Shown one piece after another: positions 39,317 through 47,769 of a stretch of DNA of 64,000 nt. This stretch comes from Altererythrobacter epoxidivorans. GTDB taxonomy: Bacteria; Pseudomonadota; Alphaproteobacteria; Sphingomonadales; Sphingomonadaceae. The number at the start of each line of letters is the position of its first letter. Position 1 is the stretch's first letter. The notes under the pieces were generated by a model, which worked only from the letters and a program-made list of their open reading frames with translations, ran no database searches and was not told the DNA's origin. The position numbers and the translations under genes were made by a program. Where the stretch lies: positions 1,178,001 to 1,242,000 of the forward strand of contig NZ_CP012669.1 of the NCBI RefSeq assembly GCF_001281485.1, written 5' to 3'.

Positions 39317-40333
39317 ATGGTTACGAGCGCAGCACCGAGTGGCAAACGGTTCGAAGGCACCCCGAAGGTTGCCGTGACACGGCATCTCGTCCCCGAAGTC
39401 GAAGCCCGGATGACCGAGCTTTTCGACGTAACGTTGAACCGGGCCGACCAGCCTCTCTCTCGGGAAGAGCTGAAAGCTCTCATGCAAAGCGCACATGTCC
39501 TTGTGCCGACGGTTACGGACAAGATCGACGCTGCATTGATCGCCGAGGCGGGCGACCAGCTGAAGCTCATTGCGAATTACGGTGCCGGCACCGAGCATAT
39601 CGACCTGAAAGCGGCTGCGGCGCGCAAGATCATGGTCACCAACACGCCAGGCGTGTTTACCGACGACACGGCCGACATTGCGATGTGCGGGATCATCGGC
39701 GTGCCCCGCCGTATCCGCGAGGGCGTCGAACTCGTTCGTTCTGGGGCGTGGACCGGCTGGGCACCGTCCGGCATGCTGGGCCGCAAGCTCGGTGGCAAGG
39801 TCCTAGGTATCGTCGGCATGGGCCGCATCGGTCAGGCGGTCGCGCACCGGGCCAAGGCGTTCGGCCTCGAAATCGCCTATCACAATCGCAAGCCCCTTCC
39901 CGAAGCGATCGAGCGAATGCTCGGTGCGCGATATGTCGAAAGCCTCGACGAGCTGCTGGCGCAGGCTGATATCGTGACCCTGCACAGCCCTCTCACGGAA
40001 GAAACGCGTGGCATGCTCGATGCGCGCAGGATCGCGCTGATGAAACCGGGCGCATCGATCATCAACACCGCTCGGGGCGAGCTGATCGACCAGGAAGCAT
40101 TGATCGACGCGCTGCAGTCGGGGCACCTCGCCGGTGCGGGGCTCGACGTCTATCCAGATGAACCTAACGTCGATCACCGCCTGATCGAACATCCCAACGT
40201 CATGACACTGCCCCATATCGGCAGCGCGACGACCGAGGGGCGCGAGGCTTCTGGCGAAAAAGTTATCGCCAATATCCGCTTCTGGATGGATGGCCATCGT
40301 CCACCTGACCAGGTGCTCGAAGGTTTGGTTTGA
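39317..40333 (+). CDS. 2-hydroxyacid dehydrogenase (glyoxylate/hydroxypyruvate reductase type)
   Basis: A 338-residue D-isomer-specific NAD(P)-dependent dehydrogenase. The nucleotide loop is GIVGMGRIGQ, the substrate Arg lies in INTARGELID, Glu in the YPDEP loop and the catalytic His in LPHIGSAT. The GAGTEHID segment is usual for the glyoxylate reductase group. The exact substrate cannot be fixed from sequence. The ribosome site is poor (CGGAA directly before ATG), so the start is a little uncertain. Confidence 0.88.
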   Translation: MVTSAAPSGKRFEGTPKVAVTRHLVPEVEARMTELFDVTLNRADQPLSREELKALMQSAHVLVPTVTDKIDAALIAEAGDQLKLIANYGAGTEHIDLKAAAARKIMVTNTPGVFTDDTADIAMCGIIGVPRRIREGVELVRSGAWTGWAPSGMLGRKLGGKVLGIVGMGRIGQAVAHRAKAFGLEIAYHNRKPLPEAIERMLGARYVESLDELLAQADIVTLHSPLTEETRGMLDARRIALMKPGASIINTARGELIDQEALIDALQSGHLAGAGLDVYPDEPNVDHRLIEHPNVMTLPHIGSATTEGREASGEKVIANIRFWMDGHRPPDQVLEGLV

Positions 40334-40451
40334 CAATTTCATCAAAAGCTTTGTGAACGATCGTTTCGTTCGCACTTGAACGCGCCTCATGAAATGTCCT
40401 AACGGGCACGCCACACGGTCGCGGCGTTTCCCGGCCAAGGGGAGGTTCTTC

Positions 40452-41753
40452 ATGAAGCGTTTGGCGGGGCTGCTGGTAGCTTCCTTCATCATGCCTGCTG
40501 CAGCGATTGCGAAGGATCCCTCGATGATCGCTAGCAGCGACAGTGGCGACACTGCGTGGATCCTGACTGCGTCAGCCCTCGTCCTGTTCATGACCCTGCC
40601 CGGCCTCGGCCTGTTCTACGGCGGTCTCGTCCGCCAGAAGAACGTCCTGTCGGTGCTGGTCCAGTGCGGCGCCGTGGCCGCCATCGCATCGGTCCTGTGG
40701 GTTGTCATAGGTTACACGCTGGCCTTCGGAAATGTCACGTCGGGCTGGCTTGGCTCCGGCAATGCCTGGATGCTGATCGATCTTGGCACCCTGCGTATCG
40801 GGACGACCATGCCTGAAAGCACCTTCGTCCTGTTCCAGATGACTTTCGCGGTCATCACTCCTGCGCTCATGATCGGCGCCTGGGTCGACCGCGCACGGTT
40901 CGGCTGGGTGATGGGCTTCTGCGCCCTGTGGGGTCTCGCCGTCTATGCACCGGTCGCACACTGGGTCTGGGGCGGTGGCTGGCTCGCAGCGCAGTTCGGC
41001 GTCCTCGATTTCGCTGGCGGAATCACGGTCCACACCACCGCCGGCGTTTCTGCCCTTGTGATCGCCCTGTTGATCGGCAAGCGGGACGGCTTTCCGCAAA
41101 AGCTGATGCTGCCACATGCACCGGTGCTGACGATGATGGGCGCGGCAATGCTCTGGGTCGGCTGGTTCGGCTTCAATGGCGGTTCCGCATTCGCAGCAAC
41201 CGACGATGCATCGAGCGCGATCATCAACACCCATGTCGCCGCAGCAACCGCCTCGCTCGTCTGGCTGCTGGTTGAGAAATTCGCTGTGGGCAAGCCGACC
41301 AGCATCGGCTGGGCAACAGGGGCAATCGCTGGTCTTGCCACCGTGACTCCTGCCGCCGGGTTCATCTCGCCGGGAGCCGCCATCCTGTTCGGCGCCGCTG
41401 CCGGTGTCATCTGTTACGGCGCCATCCAGCTGGTGAAGTTCCGCCTCAAGATCGACGATTCGCTGGATGTGTTCGCCGTCCACGGCGTTGGCGGCATTCT
41501 CGGCTCTTTGCTGCTCGGCATCTTCCTCTCCACCGGCCTCGGCGGCACAGGCTACGCCGAAGGGATGTCGATGGGAGACCAGTTCATCGCTCAGGCCTTC
41601 GCCGTCGCTGTTGTCGCGATATACAGCGCGATAGTCAGCGCGATCCTCGCCGTGATGGTCAGCGTCGTGTTTCCGATGCGCGTTTCGAAGGACGAGGAAA
41701 CCGAAGGTCTCGACATCACCAGCCACGGCGAACGCGGCTGGGAAATGGATTGA
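40452..41753 (+). CDS. amt: Ammonium transporter
   Basis: A 433-residue Amt/MEP channel with a cleaved-type signal (MKRLAGLLVASFIMPAAAIA) and eleven membrane helices. GLGLFYGGLVRQKNVLS, the Trp and Phe gate region, the pore histidines in ITVHTTAG and DVFAVHGVGGILG, and WVGWFGFNGGSAFAA are all present. The ATG at 40452 has AGGGGAGG upstream. No glnK lies beside it, which is unusual, as amt is normally paired with a PII gene. No sigma-54 site was found in the leader. Confidence 0.94.
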   Translation: MKRLAGLLVASFIMPAAAIAKDPSMIASSDSGDTAWILTASALVLFMTLPGLGLFYGGLVRQKNVLSVLVQCGAVAAIASVLWVVIGYTLAFGNVTSGWLGSGNAWMLIDLGTLRIGTTMPESTFVLFQMTFAVITPALMIGAWVDRARFGWVMGFCALWGLAVYAPVAHWVWGGGWLAAQFGVLDFAGGITVHTTAGVSALVIALLIGKRDGFPQKLMLPHAPVLTMMGAAMLWVGWFGFNGGSAFAATDDASSAIINTHVAAATASLVWLLVEKFAVGKPTSIGWATGAIAGLATVTPAAGFISPGAAILFGAAAGVICYGAIQLVKFRLKIDDSLDVFAVHGVGGILGSLLLGIFLSTGLGGTGYAEGMSMGDQFIAQAFAVAVVAIYSAIVSAILAVMVSVVFPMRVSKDEETEGLDITSHGERGWEMD

Positions 41754-41756
41754 GGA

Positions 41757-43328
41757 TTACAGCTTCAGGTCGGCCAGCGCCCTGACGATCACCTCGCGTG
41801 CCGGACCTTCAGCAAAGGGGAAGGCGCGCAGGAACTCCTCGCTGCTCGGTTCAGCCACCGACCGTGATCGTGCAAGCCACATCGCGGCCTTCTCGCGATC
41901 ACCTGTCAGGTGGGCGCCGATCGCTGCAATCAACATGATGTGCCTGTGTGCACCCGGTGTGTTGGCGGCCTGATCAGCATAGATCGAGCCCTGTTCGACA
42001 TCGCCGCTGGTTAGATGGGCGAAAGCGCGCGTGCCAACCATGGCAAATCGCATCGGGTCGAGCGGGCTTAGTTCGAGTGCGAGAACCGCATCGCCATCGC
42101 CGCCTGCGCTATCCCCGGCAAGCGTGCGCGCCCATGCCTTGGCATAGACTCCTTGAGCATAGTTGGGGCTCAACATGGTCGAATGCTCGAAGGAACCGAG
42201 GCTGGCGGTAACGTCCCCCTCGAGCCAATGGGTACGTCCGACATTGAAATGCGCGAACGGATCCAGCGCATCGCACCGCACAGCCTGTTCCGCCTTTTCC
42301 TTGGCCGCGTCTATCTGCGCTTCGCGGTCGCTTGCCCCATAGAGAAATGCATTCTGGAAATGGGTGAATGACAATCCCCCATAGGCACGCGCGAAATGGG
42401 GGTCCTGCGCGACGGCCCGGGCGAACAGTTCGGCAGCCCGTCGATTATCCTGATGGTTGAACCGGAACATGTGGTCGAGCCCGAGGTGATAGGCCGCCCA
42501 GGCATCGAGCTGCGTTTCCGGCATGCGGCGTGCGCGCGTAGCTTCGTGCATCGGAATCCGCCGCTCGATATTGGCAAGCACACCGGCAACGATCGTTTCG
42601 CGCAGGTCTCCAATTTCGGAGGCTGCACCGCGATAACGCTCGTTCCAGATGACGCCTGCCGTCCGTGCATCGGACAGCTCGACCCGTATGACTACCTCGG
42701 CACCGATGCTCTCGACGCTTCCTGTAATCAGATAGCCCACTTTCAGCGCCTGCCCGATGGCAACCACATCGGCGCTTTCGCTGCTGAAGCGGAACGAGGA
42801 GCCTCGAGCGATCACGAACAGATATCTTAACCGGGCAAGGTCGGTGATCAGTTCACCCGGAAGAGCCTGGGCCACGAAATCCATCTGGCCCTGCTCACCG
42901 ACGACCCTGAAAGGCAGGACCGCAATGGATGGTCGTTTGGGGGCAGCGACCACCTGTTCGGTCAAATCCGCAGTCTGAACCGCAGCGGGGGCAAGCCGGC
43001 GCACTTCGGTTTCGACGTGTCCGACAAAGCGTAATCCGCGCCCGTGAACCGTCTTTATGAAACGCTGCGCTTTGCCGTCGTCGCCCAGCACCTGCCTGGC
43101 CGACTTGATACGGGAGGTTATCGCGGTTTCCGAAATGACGCGCCCGTCCCAGACCTTTTCGATGATCTCGTCCTTGTCGATCATTCTTTCGGAGTTCGCG
43201 ACGAGGAGCAGGATCAGCGAAAGCACCTGCGGTTCCACCGCAACCGCAACGCCATCGGCGCGCAATTCGAAGCGCGCAGGATCGAGCTCGAAACGATCAA
43301 AACGGTAAAGAACGACGTCCGACTGCAT
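41757..43328 (-). CDS. CadC-like winged-helix regulator with TolB-like and TPR domains
   Basis: 523 residues. Residues 1-115 form an OmpR-type DNA-binding domain (YRFDRFELDPARFEL, then ERMIDKDEIIEKVWDGRVISE and HGRGLRFVG). Residues 135-235 resemble the TolB amino-terminal domain found in such regulators (IAVLPFRV, GYLITGSVE), and the rest is TPR repeats. Unlike CadC there is no membrane helix, so it should act in the cytoplasm. It is divergent from the tautomerase gene, which is its most likely target. Confidence 0.85.
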   Translation of the reverse strand: MQSDVVLYRFDRFELDPARFELRADGVAVAVEPQVLSLILLLVANSERMIDKDEIIEKVWDGRVISETAITSRIKSARQVLGDDGKAQRFIKTVHGRGLRFVGHVETEVRRLAPAAVQTADLTEQVVAAPKRPSIAVLPFRVVGEQGQMDFVAQALPGELITDLARLRYLFVIARGSSFRFSSESADVVAIGQALKVGYLITGSVESIGAEVVIRVELSDARTAGVIWNERYRGAASEIGDLRETIVAGVLANIERRIPMHEATRARRMPETQLDAWAAYHLGLDHMFRFNHQDNRRAAELFARAVAQDPHFARAYGGLSFTHFQNAFLYGASDREAQIDAAKEKAEQAVRCDALDPFAHFNVGRTHWLEGDVTASLGSFEHSTMLSPNYAQGVYAKAWARTLAGDSAGGDGDAVLALELSPLDPMRFAMVGTRAFAHLTSGDVEQGSIYADQAANTPGAHRHIMLIAAIGAHLTGDREKAAMWLARSRSVAEPSSEEFLRAFPFAEGPAREVIVRALADLKL

Positions 43329-43330
43329 TT

Positions 43331-43347
43331 ATGGAGGCAATCTCCAT
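43331..43347. promoter_or_regulatory. Inverted repeat ATGGAG-N5-CTCCAT in the divergent promoter region
   Basis: Perfect 6-bp arms just before the regulator start codon. It could be an operator, or a hairpin in the regulator message that involves its GGAG ribosome site. Confidence 0.35.
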
Positions 43348-43404
43348 GAAATCTCCAGACCCTCTCCAAGCATCGCCAGATCGACACGAATATCAAGAGG
43401 GCAT

Positions 43405-43422
43405 CGGATCAATAGCGATCCG
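43405..43422. promoter_or_regulatory. Inverted repeat CGGATC-N6-GATCCG before the tautomerase gene
   Basis: Perfect 6-bp arms, 29 bp before the tautomerase start, in the divergent promoter region shared with the regulator. A candidate regulator binding site. Confidence 0.4.
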
Positions 43423-43450
43423 GACCAAACTCTAAATGAAGGAAATTGAA

Positions 43451-43666
43451 ATGCCGCTCGTAACTATCGATGTCATCAAGGACGTATTCACCGCCGAAGA
43501 AAAGGCCGAACTGATCGAAAACGTCACCGAAGCCATGATCAAGGTCGAGGGTGAAGGCATGCGCCAGGTCACCTGGGTCCGCATCATGGAAGTCGAACAG
43601 GGCGACTGGGCAATCGGTGGCAACCGATTGGGTGCCGGCGACGTGCAGTCACTCAAGGCTGCCTGA
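43451..43666 (+). CDS. 4-oxalocrotonate tautomerase family protein
   Basis: A 71-residue member of the smallest tautomerase fold. The ATG at 43451 leaves Pro as the first residue after Met removal (MPLVTIDVI), the catalytic base of this family; the AAGGAAA ribosome site supports this start over an ATG five codons earlier. The C-terminal part (VRIMEVEQGDWAIGG) fits the family strand that pairs in the hexamer. The enzyme should interconvert keto and enol forms of a small acid; the substrate is unknown. Controlled, probably, by the divergent regulator. Confidence 0.85.
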   Translation: MPLVTIDVIKDVFTAEEKAELIENVTEAMIKVEGEGMRQVTWVRIMEVEQGDWAIGGNRLGAGDVQSLKAA

Positions 43667-43695
43667 CGCCTGTCAGATTATCTGGAACGGTTGCA

Positions 43696-43717
43696 CCGGG
43701 GGGACAAATCCCTCCGG
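43696..43717. terminator. Hairpin between convergent tautomerase and flavin oxidoreductase genes
   Basis: CCGGGGGG and CCCTCCGG form an 8-bp stem (one G-U) with a 6-base loop, between two converging stop codons. There is no T-run on either side, so it is a candidate two-way terminator only. Confidence 0.45.
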
Positions 43718-43737
43718 CGCATCTGTTCGTGCGAGGC

Positions 43738-45156
43738 TCAATCGCCGGTCAGGATCCGATCGACCAGTTCCTTCACCGTCGGGGTGAAGTTGTTCGAATA
43801 GAACGGGTCCTGCTTGAACCGGTATGCCGCGTGGCCGGCGAATGCGAGGTTTTCGTCCGGGTCGCCGCCATGGGCGATATCCTGCAGCGTCTTCTGGATG
43901 CAGAAGCTGCGCGGATCGGCAAGTCGACCGGTCGTGTGGTCGTCATGGTCCTTCCAGCTCGAGAACTGGCAATGCGACAGGCATCCCATGCAACCCTGCT
44001 GGTCGGCGCGGATCTGCTCTGCGCTGTCGGGCGTCACGAAAACGACCGTGCCATCGGGAGTCTTCAGGGCTTCCGTGAACCCTTCGTGCATCCACGCCTG
44101 TGCCTTGCGCTGATCGCCGGGGTGGACGAAGAAGTATTTCGCCTTGCCGTGATCGGCCAGCGGAACGGTGCCCTCTTCCTCGTCGCGCTTGAAAATCGGG
44201 ATCTGGCGCTCCGAACGGTGCATCAGGTCATAGAGGAACGGGGTTTTCACCGCGCTGGAATAAAAGCCGGTGGGGCTGAACTTGTGAAGCAGGACGTCGC
44301 CCGGCTCGACCGTGCGGAGCATATCCTTCCAGACCTGCGGGATCGGGCTTTCCTGCGTCAGCAGCGGACGCGTGCCGAACTGGAACAGGACTTTGCCGAG
44401 CTCGGGATTGTCGATCCAGTTCTCCCATTCGCGCAGGAACCAGACACCGCCGGCCATGACGATTCCGGTTTCTTCCGAAACGCCTTCCTTGCGCATGGTG
44501 TCGCGCAATTCCTTGACCCGCGGATACGGGTCTTGCGGAACGCGCGGATCTTCCGCGTTGGAAAGGCCGTTATGTCCGCCTGCGAGCCACGGGTCCTCGT
44601 AAACGACCGCGGCCATCAGTTCGGGAACCTTGGAATAGCTGCGCTTCCAAAGTGCACGGAATGCTCGGGCCGAGCTGATGATCGGAAGATAGTGTACGTT
44701 GTATTTCGCCGCGATCTCGGCAAGCTTGTAGGGCATACCTGCACCGCAAGTGACGCCGGTGATCATGCCCGGACAGTTTTCGAGCACGCCTTCCAGCACC
44801 TGCTGCGCGCCGCCCATTTCCCAGAGCACGTTGATATTGATCGCGCCCTTGCCGTCAGCAATCTCATAGGCGCGCTTGACCTGCTCGGTCGCGCCATCGA
44901 TGCCGTAGCGGACGAGCTGTTCAAAACGCTCCTTGCGCGTCGCCTGCGGGTAAACCTGGGGAATGGGGTTGCCGTCTTCGTCGTAACTGTCGGCATTGAC
45001 CGCGCTGACGGTACCGATGCCGCCGGCTGCGGCCCACGCACCGCTCGATGCATGATTGGTCGCGGAAACACCCTTGCCGCCTTCGACCAGCGGCCAAACT
45101 TCTCGCCCGCCATAATTGATGGGCTTAAGTCCTTTAAACAATGATTGGCTCCCCAT
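43738..45156 (-). CDS. Nitronate monooxygenase / NAD(P)H-dependent flavin oxidoreductase family protein
   Basis: 472 residues, larger than most 2-nitropropane dioxygenases. The TIM-barrel FMN-binding pattern is visible in SATNHASSGAWAAAGGIGT and TGVTCGAGMPYKLAEIAAKY (in parts), then the glycine-rich IVMAGGVW phosphate loop. A C-terminal segment QGCMGCLSHCQF holds three closely spaced cysteines not found in the classical enzyme, perhaps a metal or cluster site. It has an extra N-terminal extension, YGGREVWPLVEGG. The exact substrate is unknown. Confidence 0.75.
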   Translation of the reverse strand: MGSQSLFKGLKPINYGGREVWPLVEGGKGVSATNHASSGAWAAAGGIGTVSAVNADSYDEDGNPIPQVYPQATRKERFEQLVRYGIDGATEQVKRAYEIADGKGAININVLWEMGGAQQVLEGVLENCPGMITGVTCGAGMPYKLAEIAAKYNVHYLPIISSARAFRALWKRSYSKVPELMAAVVYEDPWLAGGHNGLSNAEDPRVPQDPYPRVKELRDTMRKEGVSEETGIVMAGGVWFLREWENWIDNPELGKVLFQFGTRPLLTQESPIPQVWKDMLRTVEPGDVLLHKFSPTGFYSSAVKTPFLYDLMHRSERQIPIFKRDEEEGTVPLADHGKAKYFFVHPGDQRKAQAWMHEGFTEALKTPDGTVVFVTPDSAEQIRADQQGCMGCLSHCQFSSWKDHDDHTTGRLADPRSFCIQKTLQDIAHGGDPDENLAFAGHAAYRFKQDPFYSNNFTPTVKELVDRILTGD

Positions 45157-45259
45157 TGGGGGCGCGGTACACGCCGCGCCGATGTATCCTGTCCGCCCTA
45201 GACCACATTCACTCCGAATGCGTAGGGTTTTCTAACCGCAAGCTGTGGAAGGGCGCAAT

Positions 45260-45976
45260 TCAGGCAGGCTGGACGCTGCAGGGCGCGATTTCCGAAGGGG
45301 ACTTACGCGTGTCGCCGCGCTCGAACCGGGCGAAGTATCCACGGATGTCCGGTTTCTCGACAAATTCGATCAGGCGGTAGCCGATGGCTTCGAATTCGCA
45401 CGACAACAGCAAGGGTGGAATGCCGTGCTGGTCGGTTGGCCTGTCGCTATCGACGACAATCACCTGCCCCCCTTCGGCAAGCGCAGGCCACATCCGCCAC
45501 AGGAAGGCATATGGCTCGCTTACCTCGTGGTACATGTGGACGAGGAAGATGCGGTCGAAACTGTCCGAGGGCAGCTGCGGATCGTCTTCGGTCCCAAGCT
45601 TGATCGAGACGTTTTCGATCCGCTCGCGCTCCACCCGCTGGCCCAGGCGATCGAGCGCCTGCCGGTCGATATCCTGTGCCAGGACCCGCCCGCCATTACC
45701 GACCCGTTCCGCCAGGCGAACGGTGTAGTACCCCTCGCCCGCACCAATGTCGGCAACGGTCATTCCAGGGCGTATATCGGCAAGCTCCATCACCTTCTGC
45801 GCCTCGCCGCGGCTGTCGCGGACATCTTCGGTCGAGAAGTTCGTCGCGCCGAGGTCAGAAACAGGGCGATCGGGCCGAGGGAATTCCGCGGAAGTCTCCG
45901 GACGTGCCGGATCATCCGTAGCCGGTTTGCAGGCCACGAGCAGTGCCAAGAGGCACAGTCCGGGCCAGCGCAACAC
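45260..45976 (-). CDS. SAM-dependent methyltransferase with a lipoprotein signal
   Basis: 238 residues. The N-terminus MLRWPGLCLLALLVAC is a lipoprotein signal with lipobox LVAC (Cys16). A class I methyltransferase fold follows: motif I VADIGAGEGYYT, acidic loop AQDIDRQ, and the FDRIFLVHMYHEV and GGQVIVVD strands. It resembles the predicted-methyltransferase group COG4798, several members of which also carry signals. S-adenosylmethionine is not known in the periplasm, so the active location is puzzling. The GTG start overlaps the prfB stop (TAGTG). Confidence 0.8.
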   Translation of the reverse strand: MLRWPGLCLLALLVACKPATDDPARPETSAEFPRPDRPVSDLGATNFSTEDVRDSRGEAQKVMELADIRPGMTVADIGAGEGYYTVRLAERVGNGGRVLAQDIDRQALDRLGQRVERERIENVSIKLGTEDDPQLPSDSFDRIFLVHMYHEVSEPYAFLWRMWPALAEGGQVIVVDSDRPTDQHGIPPLLLSCEFEAIGYRLIEFVEKPDIRGYFARFERGDTRKSPSEIAPCSVQPA

Positions 45977-47103
45977 TATTCCACGTCCTCTACGTCGACT
46001 GCCTCGCCCGTTACGCGCTGGGCCAATGCCGCGGAAATGAAGTCATCGATGGCACCGTCGAGCACCGCATCGGGCGAAGTCGAGGTCACGCCTGTGCGGA
46101 GGTCCTTCACCATCTGGTACGGCTGGAGGACGTAGCTGCGGATCTGGTGGCCCCAGCCAATCTCGCTCTTTTCCTGGTACTCGCCGCTGGCAGCCGCCTC
46201 ACGCTCGGCCATTTCGCGCTCGAACAGGCGCGCCTTCAGCATGTTCATCGCAGTGGCACGGTTCTTGTGCTGGCTGCGGTCGTTCTGGCTGGCGACGACG
46301 ATCCCGGTCGGTTGGTGAGTGATGCGAACCGCGGAGTCGGTCGTGTTGACGTGCTGGCCGCCAGCGCCCGACGCGCGGTAGGTGTCGATCTTCAGGTCGC
46401 TCTCGTTGATCTGGATGTCGATATCGTCATCGATCACCGGATAGACCCAGACCGAACTGAAGCTGGTGTGGCGACGCGCCGAACTGTCATAGGGACTGAT
46501 ACGGACGAGGCGGTGCACACCGCTTTCCGTCTTGGCATAGCCGTAGGCATTCTCGCCCTTGATCAGCAAGGTCGCCGACTTGATCCCGGCCGCTTCGCCA
46601 GCCTGGTATTCGACGGTCTCGACCTTGAAGCCTTTTCGCTCCGCCCAACGGGCATACATGCGCAGCAGCATTTCGGCCCAATCCTGGCTTTCCGTGCCGC
46701 CCGCGCCTGCGTGGATTTCGAGATAGGTATCGTTGCCATCCGCTTCGCCGGACAGCAGTGCCTGGACCTTGTCGGCGTCAGCGCGATCGGCAAGCCGCTT
46801 GAGCGAGCTCAGCCCCTCGTTGACGACATCGTCATCACCCTCGGCTTCGCCCATTTCGACGAATTCGATCGCATCGGACATTTCGCTCGAAATCTCGTTC
46901 ACCGTGTTGATCGAGGTTTCGAGCTGTTTCTGTTCGCGGCTGATCGCCTGCGCTTCCTTGGGATTGTCCCACAGGGTCGGGTCCTGGACGCGGGCGTTGA
47001 GTTCGTCGAGACGGCGCAGCGCACGCTCCCAGTCGAGCGACTGGCGCACTAGGTCGAGTGCTGCCTCGATCCGGTCGATATTGGCCTGCCCTTCGGCACG
47101 CAT
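45976..47103 (-). CDS. prfB: Peptide chain release factor 2
   Basis: 375 residues. RF2 reads UGA and UAA and releases the peptide with its GGQ loop, here GAGGQHVNTTDSAVR. The codon-recognition tripeptide region reads SPYDSSARRHTSF, where E. coli RF2 has SPF. The reading frame is continuous at the N-terminus, so the programmed +1 frameshift that autoregulates prfB in many bacteria is absent. The downstream methyltransferase gene overlaps its stop. Confidence 0.95.
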   Translation of the reverse strand: MRAEGQANIDRIEAALDLVRQSLDWERALRRLDELNARVQDPTLWDNPKEAQAISREQKQLETSINTVNEISSEMSDAIEFVEMGEAEGDDDVVNEGLSSLKRLADRADADKVQALLSGEADGNDTYLEIHAGAGGTESQDWAEMLLRMYARWAERKGFKVETVEYQAGEAAGIKSATLLIKGENAYGYAKTESGVHRLVRISPYDSSARRHTSFSSVWVYPVIDDDIDIQINESDLKIDTYRASGAGGQHVNTTDSAVRITHQPTGIVVASQNDRSQHKNRATAMNMLKARLFEREMAEREAAASGEYQEKSEIGWGHQIRSYVLQPYQMVKDLRTGVTSTSPDAVLDGAIDDFISAALAQRVTGEAVDVEDVE

Positions 47104-47172
47104 GGGAATTCCTTCAAGGTTCGGTTTCTGCGAGCGAGCGCGCTAGGTGCCACTGCCCGGGTTGTAAAGTTT

Positions 47173-47186
47173 CGCGGGTGTCCGCG
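47173..47186 (-). terminator. Short hairpin after the peroxiredoxin gene
   Basis: CGCGG and CCGCG pair around a four-base loop a few bases after the peroxiredoxin stop on the minus strand, then AAACTTT. A weak terminator candidate. Confidence 0.3.
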
Positions 47187-47190
47187 TTTC

Positions 47191-47739
47191 CTATTTCTTC
47201 TTGAGCTTGCGCACCGTGTCGAGGGTCAGGCGCACATGTTCGCGATAGTCCATGTCGTCATGGACCATTGCGATCTTGCCATCGGAGGCGATGACATAGC
47301 TCGTCCGGCTGGTAACGCCGGTATCCTTGCCATCGCGGACGAGAGCCACGTCATAGGCATTGATGATCTTGTCGCTGGCAACACCGACGGGAAAGGCATC
47401 GCGGCATTCCTCGCGGCTGAAGCGCTTCAGTGTTCCGATATCGTCATTGGACATGCCGATAACGGTCGCACCCGCAGCTTCGAACTTCGCCATATTGTCG
47501 GCAAAGGCATTGGCTTCGAGTGTGCAGCCCTTAGTGAACGCCTTGGGATAGAAGTAAAGCACGACCGGCCCCTTCGCGAGCGCGGTGCGGAGAATGAAAC
47601 CGAACTCCTCGCCGGCAAGAGCGGCGCGGGTCGAGAACGCCGGCGCCTTGTCACCCTTGTTCAAATGCGCGGCAGCCGGGCTGGCCACGAGTGCCGCACA
47701 GGCAGTGGCCAGCAGGCCGAGCTTCATTTTCCCAAACAT
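47191..47739 (-). CDS. Exported peroxiredoxin (BCP/AhpC-TSA type)
   Basis: 182 residues with a Sec signal peptide ending ASPAAAH (about 1-24). The thioredoxin-like fold follows, with the peroxidatic Cys72 in FTKGCTLEA; a further Cys at about 112 (EECRDAF) could resolve it. In place of the usual PxxxTxxC the loop reads PKAFTKGC, with Thr69 and Cys72 kept at normal spacing. It should reduce peroxides in the periplasm. A second ATG at residue 5 is also possible. It lies 30 bp after the PBP1A gene. Confidence 0.86.
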   Translation of the reverse strand: MFGKMKLGLLATACAALVASPAAAHLNKGDKAPAFSTRAALAGEEFGFILRTALAKGPVVLYFYPKAFTKGCTLEANAFADNMAKFEAAGATVIGMSNDDIGTLKRFSREECRDAFPVGVASDKIINAYDVALVRDGKDTGVTSRTSYVIASDGKIAMVHDDMDYREHVRLTLDTVRKLKKK

Positions 47740-47769
47740 CTCAAATCCTTCCCATCGAGCCGATTGGAC

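Noticed and set aside
40334..40451. Sigma-54 or NtrC site before amt.
   Set aside because: No GG-N10-GC promoter pair was found; a TTGACA exists at 40330 without a matching -10.
45976..47103. Programmed frameshift in prfB.
   Set aside because: The frame is open without an early in-frame TGA.
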